Part shown: in pieces, positions 28,134 through 37,500 of the stretch
Layout of the letters: each line of letters opens with the position of its first letter
Numbering within the stretch: position 1 is the stretch's first letter
Assembly (NCBI GenBank): GCA_905221605.1
Contig: CAJNDS010002096.1
Span: 572,501 to 610,000 of the forward strand
Length of the DNA: 37,500 bases
Direction of reading: 5' to 3'
From: Symbiodinium natans
Lineage: Eukaryota; Sar; Dinophyceae; Suessiales; Symbiodiniaceae
Translations under genes and position numbers: made by a program
Notes under the pieces: model-generated
Told to the model about the DNA's origin: nothing
The model's database searches: none
What the model saw: the letters and a program-made list of their open reading frames with translations, nothing else

Positions 28134-28240
28134 GAGTAGGAGTAGGAGTAGGAGTAGGAGTAGGAGTAGGAGTAGTAGGAGCAGTAGACGCAGTAGCAGT
28201 TGCAGTTGCAGTAGCAGTAGCAGCAGTATGAGTAGCAGAT
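27898..28240. repeat. Compound TAG / CTAG / GGAGTA microsatellite
   Basis: About 28 pure AGT/TAG units (27900-27985) change into (CACTAG) and (TACTAG) six-base units, back to TAG units near 28085-28130, then (GGAGTA) units and GCAGTA-type units to about 28230. Poly-Leu, poly-Thr and Thr-Pro frames on the minus strand are products of the repeat and are not genes. Confidence 0.85.
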
Positions 28241-28329
28241 TCAGTAGATCCCAAAGTGGCGGCATGTGGATCAACAAATGTATTTAGGATCAAAAAACAA
28301 TTTATTTGGGATCAAAAGATAATTTTACT

Positions 28330-28800
28330 GTGCTTCCGACGAAGAGACGAGGGAGGGAGGGACAGAGGGAAGGAAGGAAAAGGCAGGAAGGAAGGAAGAA
28401 AGGAAGTACATAGTACATATATATAGTATATATATATATAGAGTGTATATATATATATGTATATAGAGTGTATGTAAATATGTTAAATATATATATATGT
28501 GTGTGTGTATATTCTATGTAAATAGTAAAAAATAAATAAATAAATATATATATATATATATGTATGTACAGAGTATATCTATAGTATATATATATATAGA
28601 GAGAGAGTGTATAGTGTACATCGCATATATATATATATAGAAATATATGGTCTATAAACATTTCTTAAATTTCTTTTATATATAATATAGTATAGTATAT
28701 GTATATATATATATATATAGAAAGTATATTTTTTAAAACATAACATATTTTGACAATATAGTCTATATAGTCTACATACATATATACTAAAGACACCAGT
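28330..28800. repeat. GGAA and TA-rich microsatellite block
   Basis: GGAAGGAAGGAA tracts (about 28365-28405) are followed by long stretches of TATATATA, GTGTGTGT and AAATAAATAAAT to about 28790. The 119-codon Tyr/Ile-rich frame on the minus strand is composition only. Confidence 0.8.
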
Positions 28801-29278
28801 GCGTGCTATAGATTGGCGAGAGAGTTTTCGAGGTCATCCGCAGCATGACATAGTGTTGAAATATGTCGGGCATGTTGGCTTGTGCCGGCAGCTGCGGGTG
28901 ACCGATGCCCGAACGATACCTCCACCTGCCACTTCCTTCTGCCACAAAGGCTTTAGTAAGTTGGGCAAGCCGAACGTCTGTGCTACCGATACCCTACCAA
29001 TACCCAGACCGATACCCCCGAGCAAGCTTAGAAGCGCCGCTAGCATCGGAGCTGTCTTGGGGTGGCCAGCCTTTGAGCTCCGCGTGCAAAGCCTACCCAG
29101 GCAGTGATCACTCGGACTAAACTCGAAGCAGCGCGAACCCCACACCTTGTTACAGTAGACCCTACACTGTAGCCCTGCAGAGCATGCAAACTGACATCGC
29201 CCTGCCATAAACCTTTCAAAAGGCTGGGAACAGGTATTTTGATAAACTCTCATATATATATATATGACTTTTGTGGAA
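28801..29278. other. Unique flank segment, no recognised gene
   Basis: Balanced composition with overlapping frames on both strands (28799-29107 plus; 28834-29253 minus, 139 codons). The longer minus-strand frame has several Cys residues but no recognisable spacing. I cannot support either as coding. Confidence 0.35.
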
Positions 29279-29600
29279 AATCATGCGAGCATTGTGTTTG
29301 CAAATGGGCGGGGCTGCGACCCCCCCGCACGCCCCCGCCCCCCCGCACCCCTCCCGCACCCCCCCCCCGCACCCCCGCACCCCTCCCGCACCCATGTGAC
29401 TTTTTTTGAGACCCACCATGCGCGCATGCATGTCTCTTTTTGAAACCCATCATGCGAGCATTATGTTTGCAAATGGTGAGGGGCTGCAGGCTGCCCCGCC
29501 CCCCCCCCACCCCACCGGTATTTTTCAAGCCGTGCAAGCTTGCTTCAAGGCTTTTTGAAACTCATCATGCGAGCATTGTGTTTGCAAATGGGGGGGGGCC
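29279..29600. repeat. Dispersed repeat unit with G/C homopolymer runs
   Basis: The phrase ATCATGCGAGCATTGTGTTT followed by GCAAATGG occurs at about 29280, 29451 (one change) and 29567. It is separated by C- and G-rich simple sequence (CCCCCCGCACCCCTCCCGC). A weaker copy lies near 29418. It resembles a decayed tandem array of 115-170 bp units. Confidence 0.65.
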
Positions 29601-31470
29601 AGAATGAATATGAACTCGACCAAAATCAAAAAAACCAAGGAAAACCGTACCAAACTTAAGAAGAATTCGAGCAAGGTCAATAAAACCAAGGAAGCAGAGC
29701 CAAAATTATATAAGAGGAATTCGAGCAAAATGATTTCAAAATCCTACGGAAAGTAGTGTGAATCCGATGAAAACATAGAGGGAGTGGCGGTTTTCCTCAC
29801 ATGAAAAGCAGTATGAATCCCCAGAAAGTTTATAGGATCCTGTGCAAACATGAAAAGGAATGGAGGGTTTTCTTAGGGAAAATCAAGGAAACAAAGCCAA
29901 GATTTAGAAGGATTCTAGCAAAATGAAGAAGAAATTCTAAACAAATTAGTGCGAATCCGATGGAATATCAAGGGAGTGGAAGGTTTCCTAGGGCAAAAAA
30001 AACCAAGAAAATTGATTTTTCTAGCCAAAAACCTAAGGAAACGAAGGATTTCCTCTCAAAATATAGAGGGAGTAGAGTTTTCCGAGGAACAGCCGAGGAA
30101 ACGTGCCGTAAATTTGGTTTTTTCTTTGGACCCCCCAAGAAGTACATTATTCTTTGATCCTAAACAGTTTTTTGGATCCCCTATCCCAAAATTGCCATGA
30201 GGTGGGTTCCCTGTTCAGTACGGGTTCCCCTTTTTGTGAGGTGCTGTGTAGTACTTCGGGCCTGGCGGCACGGGTCCTAAGCCGGAGGCCAAGCGTCAAC
30301 TTCGAGCCAAGGGTTTGGGGTTTAGGAAGTCTGGAACATCCCGGCATCCCCTCCAAGGTACAAGCCCTACCTTTCAGCTCCCAATTTCTCTGAAGCCTTA
30401 GATGATCTCTCCGTCAATGTATATATCCTTTTGTATTGCAACTGGAAGATCATGGCTGCACAGCTTCTCATCCCAGGCTTGGTGCTATTTGCACCGACTC
30501 CATTGAGATTCATGGTCAGCTCGTGGAGGCATCGATGCCCTGGGAACCGATAGCGAGAGACCAAGCATAAGTGGCGGGGCGCAGAGCAACTTGTAGCGAT
30601 AACTAGAAGCTGGCGATGAGGACCCCAGTGTTCAGACAGCATTCGAAGCTTAATGTATATCCGACCCTTGATGACAACTTCTAGCAAATTCTAATGAACC
30701 CTAGACCCAACAGCAAAAAAAACACACCTAAAGACAGCGGTTTGGGCTCCTTCAGAGGCCCAGGCGCGCCTTGGTAGTGGACCAGCACGATTGGACTGTG
30801 ATCTGGCAATTTCCAGCCTTTTCACCTACGACGCTCGGATAGGGTCAGATAGGGGGTGAGTCTGAATCTCTTGGCTGTGATGAAGTACAGACATTCAAAA
30901 CCTTGTCAACAGTGGACAGCACAAGATTCTACACAACGCATGAGCAAGCATGGTGCTGGTGACGGTCTCCAATGTCGCCAACATGGCAATGGCACTAGGA
31001 AAAGAGCAGAACATAAAGCTCAGCTTTACTCAAACCGGCATAAAGTCCCCGAATAGGCGTACTGTAGGTTTGCTTCAGGCTTTCTATGCCCTGAACCTGA
31101 GGAAGCACGAATGGATGTTATGGTCGCCAGCGCTCGCAAAGTCGCTTCCGCACTGGATGCTGATTCCAGAGTCAGCAAGGCCCCTCGGTAGGTTTTTGGG
31201 TTTAGGGCTCAGTTAGGGCCTTGGAAGCTCGAGGAAGTTCAGTCGTGAAAGGATGGCCCTACTTATCTGGGTGGGTCTTAAGCAATCTTCAATCCTTAGG
31301 GGGTTTGCGGATTACGCGCTTGCGGATTAGAACATTACGGATTACAACGGTTTCCGATGTAGTTGCGGATTAGAACATTATGGGTCGTCACCAACCTGTA
31401 AAAATTGCTGTTGCTCATGAGTGCTCGTCTCTGATGCGCCTGATGCTCCGCAGTGTCTTTCTTTCAGGCC
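29601..31470. other. Right flank, degenerate A-rich repeats, no gene
   Basis: 29620-30110 has loosely repeated phrases (AACCAAGGAAA, GAGGGAGTGG, AGGTTTTCC, GTGCGAATCCGATG). Around 31300-31390 TGCGGATTAGAACATTA-like phrases recur three to four times. Telomere-like GGGTTTAGGG occurs near 31198. No gene is supported. Confidence 0.45.
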
Positions 31471-31479
31471 TTCAAGTGG

Positions 31480-32125
31480 GGGGGGGGGGGGGGGGGTGCG
31501 AATGATTTTTGCAGGCCCTGAAAAATATCATTCCGGCTTGTCCTGCTTGCCCTTCAAGAAAAAACAGGCAGGGGGTCAGGCGAATGATTTTTCCAGGCCC
31601 CGAAAAAAGCGGCCTGTCCTTCTTGCAGTTGTCAAGTGGCGGTGGAGCGAATGATTTTTCCAGGCCCCGAAAAAACCATTCCGGCTTGTCAGGCGAGGCA
31701 GGGCGACCTTCAGGTGGGGGGGAGGGGGGGTGCGAATAATTTTCCAGGCCTCCTGCTTGTCCTTCTTGCAGCCTTCAAGTGGGAGTGGGGGAGGAAAGGG
31801 GGGTGCGATGGTTTTTCCAGGCTCCGAAAAAGTCATTCCGGCTTGTGCTTCTTGCAGCCTTGAGTGGGGGTGACCGGGGAGGGGGTCAGGAGGGGGGGGC
31901 GGGGGATTTTTCCAGGCCCCGAAAAAATCTAGCTTGTCCTTCCTGCAGCCTTCAAGTGGGGTGCCGGGGAGGGGGGGGGAGGGGGCGAATGATTTTTCCA
32001 GGCCCGGAAAAAGCGGCTTGTTCTTCTTTTAGGCCTTCAAGTGGGGCCGGGGGGGGGGGGGGGGGGGGGGGGACAGGCCGTCCTTGAAAAAATCATTCCG
32101 GCTTGTCCGTCTTGCAGCCTTGAAT
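31480..32125. repeat. G-rich minisatellite, about eight units
   Basis: The core phrase GATTTTTCCAGGCCCCGAAAA, then CATTCCGGCTTGTCC, then TTCTTGCAGCCTTCAAGTGG recurs at about 31505, 31588, 31653, 31738, 31813, 31906, 31992 and 32085 (partly). The spacing is 65-95 bp. Between cores are G-runs of up to about 20. On the G strand these could form quadruplexes. Confidence 0.8.
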
Positions 32126-35100
32126 CCAGGACAGTTGGGCAGGCGTGATGGGGACATGAAGCGGCAATGATGAGTTGAGCAGAATCTGGTTGAACTGAAA
32201 AGCCTGGTAGGTTGGGGTAGTGTGGTGGCAGCTTTGGTGTCAAGATGCTTGGTAGTGTTATCTAGTTCACGTCATGGCCATACATTCCGGTCTTGCTGAT
32301 AGATCGTGTCTGCCTCGCCTGGACTGTCCTGGTGCGAGCGATTAAAGCCTGCCGAGCCGGGTTCGTCCAGCTATGCGGGAGCTCCGCAAAGAAACGCCCA
32401 AACCCTAAGACGGAAGCCAAAGAGTCCCTGGTGTGGCGCTTGTGGGCTTAGCAGAGGTTCTAGCAGAGGTTCGACCCAGGGCAAGGTGAGAAACAGTCTC
32501 AGCTTGCAGTTTGAGTTCTGAGAGATGTTCAGACATTGATGCTGTTCAGAAGTTCAGAGGTTATGACGGTACCCCAAACCCCGAAAGCGGAGGAGGAGGG
32601 GTGGAGGCGGTGGAGGGTATTCCCACTCCTCGTTTTCAGGTACAGAGTCTCTAAAAAGCGCGGGTGATTGTTGGTTCATTGACGTTGCCCCCTGCGCTCT
32701 TAAGTTCAGTATTTCTGAGGCTTTAGTCTGTTGGCCTTGCCAGCTCAGGTTCATTTCTTGGGATTCCAAGGGACAGCTGAGATGAAAGCTCATCCCGGCA
32801 ACATGATTGCCTTCTACGTCAATGCCCAGAAGGCCCAAGCTTGGAAGGCATGCAAAGTTTGTTGCAAGATGTTGCAAGCATCAGGTGATACTTTTAAAGG
32901 CTTCTCCAAAAATGAGAGCAACTAGAACCTGGAGCGTGCAACTATGTGAATGCGCAACTATGTGCTTGCATCACTCGCCCGGCTCATGTCCGAGGTTGGA
33001 AAAGGTCTTAGGGAGCCTATAGGCAGAGGTACACTAGGCATTTGAGGGAGCTCTCAGACGGCGAGTCGCAGCTTGCACTTGCCGCACTTGTCACATGCGA
33101 AAGTCTTGTATACCATTTGCTACGGCAACATTCGTATGCTGTAGTGAAGCGGTTGGTAAAAAACCGTTACAGGGATCTACTCAGGAATTCAGATTGGTCA
33201 TGTAAGGGAGAGCAGGTATCTAGCGAATTCCGCAAGTTAAGATCGGCGTGGAGTGCCACTTCATTGTCATTGCTGATGTAGCCGTGAAGCCAGGACGACG
33301 TCATCAAGTTCCTCGATTGCTTACACTTGATCAAACTGGTTGGATCCTTTGGGGACGCCAGGTCGAATTTGAAAATTGCTGGCTCCTTTCCACCGTTTCT
33401 ACTGGATGCTGGCATCTCCGAGTAACCCTGTGAACAGAGAGTGCTTGCGCCTTTGCCCGTGTGACTTCAACGAGTACTGAATGCTTCCCCGAACATGCTG
33501 AGAACCTGTACAGCGGACTTGCGGATGCCATTCTTTAAGAAGTCATGCGCGCAGCCAAGGATTGTTGCACTACCATTGAGGTGCCCTGAGCTCAGATCAG
33601 CTTCCCAAATGAGTTGGAATCACACAATGCTCGTGAGGCGGGGTGTGCGACCGCCCTTTAAGGATTCTAGACACGAATTTTTGCAACATAAAAAGCTTAA
33701 ATATATGAGAACATGGCAGTATAGCAATGTACTGTGTGTAAGAGCTATCAAAGGTAACATAACATGAATATAGTAAGTATGTGAAGAGTTAAACAAACAG
33801 CCATTGGGTATACAGATCTACTAGCATAGTAGTCCAGAAAGAAAGAATACCAAAAGGGTATCTATGGGAAGTATGTACGAAGAAGATGATATGGTCCCGA
33901 CGGCCCGACTTCTTTACCTTGGTTCGACATCTGGGTTTAGGCTTTAGGGTTGCTTCAGGGGAGTTCTAGTTCAACTCCCTGAAACATTTCATTGTCATCG
34001 CACAAAGAAACTGAAGCTTCAGCAGGTGAGATACCAAGTGGAATCAATGTCGCATCAGGCATGGAGAATTGATGCCAAAAGTGTCCAAAGTCTCTCTGTG
34101 AGATGGAAGTCGCAATAGGCCCACGTTCGGAGAGTTCTCCGAGACCGTTGACGAAAATGAGGTAAAGTTGCGCATCGAGATTCTCCTCAACGATATTTTT
34201 GACATTGCTGAGATGCATCCGAATATCGGAAGCATGTCCCGAAAGCAGAAGTCGAAAAGATTGTAGCTGCCAATCATGAGCACTTTTGGGAAGGCACTGG
34301 CCCGTACAAGATCAAAGAACGAAAGGAAATCGTTGGATAACTTCAAGAGCACTTGGATTTCATGGCTCAGGCCTGGCTGAGGCCGAGGTTTAGATGACTC
34401 CATGATCATCAAGGGTTCTAGGAAAGGCAACGCGGAGACACACTCAGCGCGGACTTGAACCTGCGTTTGCATCCGTGACCCCCCGTGAGCTCGCGAAGAA
34501 GCGCTGCTAGTTGGGACGTGAAGTTTTGAACATCCCGAGAACTCCTTTCAAAGTCGCAGGCCTCCGGGAGCAGAAAGCAAAGGCAAGACGAGAAATTTCC
34601 CAAGGGCAGGAACAAAGCCCTGTGGTGCTTTCGACCCAATGTGCCCAAATGTGAAGCTCACTTTCAACAGTTCAGGTCTTCTTCTGGCTCTCATGACGGA
34701 GAGCAAGACTGCAACACGTGGCCAGCAACATTCATCTCTTCCTTCCGCAAACATCTTCGAGAACTTCTGGTTCTGGCGAATGCCAAATGCAGAACTAGCT
34801 GTTTTCAGTGCGGAAGTGCGCACATACCTCAAATGCACAAGTTGTACGCTTCTCGATTTTGCCACGTCCTTACATGCCTTCCCGGTCCCTAGTACTTCGG
34901 GAAGAAAATGCTGCGGCACAAGTTCGGTGACGCAGACTTCTGAATCATGCGTGATTCTGCAACACTCTCGCTTTAAATTAGGGTTGCTCATTGGGTCTCC
35001 CAGTATAGTATACTCATTATGAACAGCACCTGCCTAATTCTGATCCGCCTGCCAAGCCTTCCTAAACGAGGCAGTGGCCATTTGCCCAGCCAGAGTCCCC

Positions 35101-37500
35101 TCTACACACTTTTTTGGATTATCCTTGTGAGCCCTCGGCTGTATGAATACGTACTGCAAGGGCTACAACAGGATCCTAGCAAGGAGGTGACTCGTAGATT
35201 CCTTTAAGAGCCCCACATCATTCTTTATGGCGCAGCAGCCCCCAGGCCATACACGATGTTCGCCGGGACAGGAGCCGACTTGAAGGCGGGCATTGCCGAT
35301 AACCTGCTGCGCCTATCAATCGGCTTGGAGGACACTCAGGACATTATTTTTGACATCTTGAATGCTCTGAGCGTTGCGCTGTGAAATGACGCGAGGGGCA
35401 CTAGCCGTAGGTGCTCTTGCTCCGCACCCGTTTAGTATTATGAATTCTTCCTGACTCCGTGTGCTGTACCTGCTGGTCGTCACACGCATGACCACAATCA
35501 GCAAAATGGCCGGTGACTTTGTTGCGCAGAGCACCTGGCCTATGTAGATGTTGGCGTTTGACATAGCTAGCTCTCCAGTTCTGCATCACTCTGAAATAGG
35601 GATCCCCAATCACTGAGGCGGGGGATCCACGCATCAATATTCATGAAGGCTGGCGATCCGCTACAGTAAGGATTTAGTAAGCGAGCGGCGATCCGTGCAG
35701 TCAGTTCGACGGTTCCAGAGGGAATCTTGCTGGAGATCTGGCCCAAACTGAACTGTTTCCATGTTACTTCGGTAGTTAAGCCCAGCTAGGCTGCATGTAA
35801 GCGGAGCTGCAGAAAGCATGGCTGGCGATCTCATGTGCCCGGTACCTCCCGCAAGATCTCCTGAAGTGATCCTTACTCTGGGCCCTACAACCTCAATGTG
35901 CGGAAGCAAGGTGACCAACAAGAAATTTCTGACTTCCCTCAGCTCCCTTAGACCCTCTTAGACCGTCTTTGACCCTTATAAGAGTCCCTTAAGCTTCTCC
36001 CATGAGCTCCCCATGAGCTCCCCATGGTTCTTTTGCCTTGTGGCCTTTGGCCACTCTTCATCCTCCAAGTGCTGCGGGAAGCTGAGAGCCAGGAGCCTTT
36101 TGGAGCAGAAGCTGTGTTTTTTTTCCTCTAGGTCATCCTCTTTTTCCCGCCTTTTAGTTTCCATATGTTTTCAATAAGTGGGAGCTCCGCATGACCCAGA
36201 TTCCCAGGTCCTTGGCCCAGGAGCATGGGCTAGAGCTGCTGCAGCAACGGCTTCACTGCTCCAGTTGAGGGTTCGGCCTTCGGCCTTTGCCAGACATTTG
36301 GAGTCTACCCGTAACTGAAGTCTAAAGGCAAAGCAGTCCGTCAGATGTGGCCTGGAGTTTCTGCAGGGAGGAAAGGAGATTAAAGTCATGGACAGGCCAC
36401 GATTCATATCCAAAAGTTTGTGGAACCCAGCCTCGAATCCTTGTTAGGGTCCCCACAGCCCAAGCTAAGACCCGTCATGGACGCTTGGATGCTTCTGACG
36501 CCAGAGTATGCCGCGAGAGACTGCGCAAACCCCGCACAAAGGAGCAAAAGATGCAAGTATGAAACGGCCTCAATGGAATCAAGGGCAAAGGAATCTCTTT
36601 TGGATCCTTTTTGCACGAGATCTGAAATGTAGGAGAGAGCGGTTTTGCGAAAACCCCATTTCCTGAAGTTCTCCACCAAAATGTATTGTAGTCATTGTAA
36701 CCAGCAAGCTTTAGTTCACATTTTCACATTCGAGGTTGCAATTGCACGTCGGTGGCGCCCCTGAGCGGGAGCAGGCAGAGCCCATGACCCTTGGCTTGAA
36801 CTTGGAACCTTTCTGCCTCAGAAATCAGCCATCAACCAGAAGGTTTACAGATTGTTTAGGGTTAGGGTCCTTTAGCAGTTTAGGGTTGCCGTTCAACGGA
36901 CCAGGGCATCAGCCATGTTGAACATGTCAGCAAGACTTTCTAGGGCGAAGGGGGGTTCACTCAATGGCACACAGTTCGCGCAAGGAACAACACAACAAGG
37001 AGGCTGTCTGTGTCTCTGTGTCTCTGTGTCTCTGTGCGCGTGCGCGCGTGCAGGCGTGGGTGTGTGTGTGTGTGTACTGGCAGCAAAACGGCATTGACTT
37101 GGCAAGAACTTGCACAGGACAAGCAAGTGGGACATGGGAAGTTCTGCGTTATGGTCCCTTGGGGATCTTATGATAGCGTGATGATCTCACCCTCAGGGGA
37201 AGGTCTCTCCAGTTGACCTTCTATACCCCCGAACACCCCCCGCTCAAATCCGTAGCCGGACGGGCCTCACTTGATGCGGCTTGATGTGCGCTGGTGTTGG
37301 CCTCTGGTCCTGAGCTTCCGCCTGGAGCTATGCTTTGTGGCAGAGCACTTCGGGGTGCACTTGCAATCCCATGATCAGTAGTGGTCGAAACCGGTGCTGT
37401 GCCTTCTACACGGTCCCGACTCCCAGATGCCCTTCCCGCAGCCCAAGCCCAGCCCAACTGCGGCGTGCACATATGCAGGTGCATTGCGTTGCTTTTACAT
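32126..37500. other. Right flank, no recognised gene
   Basis: Balanced composition with many short overlapping frames on both strands. The longest are 34548-34991 minus (147 codons) and 34044-34472 minus (142 codons). None shows a domain, consistent start context or clear splicing. Telomere-like TTTAGGG motifs occur near 33945 and in a cluster at 36855-36890. A GT/GC-rich simple tract lies at 37005-37075. Host exons may be present but cannot be delimited. Confidence 0.45.

Noticed and set aside
27786-28293. Poly-Leu and poly-Thr proteins
   Set aside because: They are direct translations of the TAG-type microsatellite.
29216-29537. Gly-rich minus-strand frames as genes
   Set aside because: They come from C- and G-rich simple sequence between repeat units.
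37250-37257. CCGTAGCC as a dinoflagellate spliced-leader relic
   Set aside because: Only eight bases fit and the following bases do not continue the leader. It cannot support a host assignment.

Overview
The window reads as a nuclear contig of a protist, most likely an alga, carrying one complete integrated DNA-virus-like element. The flanks (1-3329 and 23472-37500) have mixed base composition. They are full of simple repeats, minisatellites and scattered TTTAGGG-type (plant/alga telomere-like) motifs, with no gene I can name. A dinoflagellate host is my best guess from this texture and from the capsid family, but it is not proven.

The element is AT-rich and runs from 3335 to 23466 (20,132 bp). 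It is bounded by a perfect 34-bp terminal inverted repeat (TIR) whose tips begin AGTTAGGGG and is flanked by a 5-bp target-site duplication, TCCAT. Gene content is Polinton/Maverick-like: a retroviral-type (rve) integrase, a B-family DNA polymerase, an A32/FtsK-like packaging ATPase, a double-jelly-roll-type major capsid protein and a penton-like minor capsid protein. The polymerase is unusual. One very long gene (8013 to 4114, minus) appears to encode an N-terminal domain, an OTU-like cysteine protease module, PolB motifs, an SF1 helicase and a C-terminal HNH-like zinc domain.

Layout. 3369-3753 is an AT-rich non-coding end. 3754-12546 is a minus-strand block: small acidic protein, polymerase/helicase, broken GIY-YIG endonuclease, integrase, two paralogous zinc proteins, a hairpin array and small genes. 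12584-13351 (plus) is the packaging ATPase. 13420-14600 is a less AT-rich segment that looks like a nested insertion with an intron-bearing proline-rich gene. 14716-20250 (minus) is the virion block: fibre with a peptidase S74 chaperone, intact GIY-YIG endonuclease, major capsid protein, small protein and lipase-like protein. 20303-23464 (plus) holds the penton, a zinc-finger protein, a small coiled-coil protein and a large Pro/Gln-rich protein that ends inside the right TIR. Nearly every gene has a TATATA-type element just before its start codon, and four minus-strand genes share a hairpin-containing upstream module.

Many genes carry frameshifts or stops, including the polymerase, integrase, ATPase, capsid, penton, fibre and lipase-like genes, and the integrase appears to have lost its catalytic glutamate. 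The copy is therefore probably a decaying endogenous virus. Its intact TIRs and target duplication suggest insertion was not very ancient, or that some indels in homopolymers are assembly errors.
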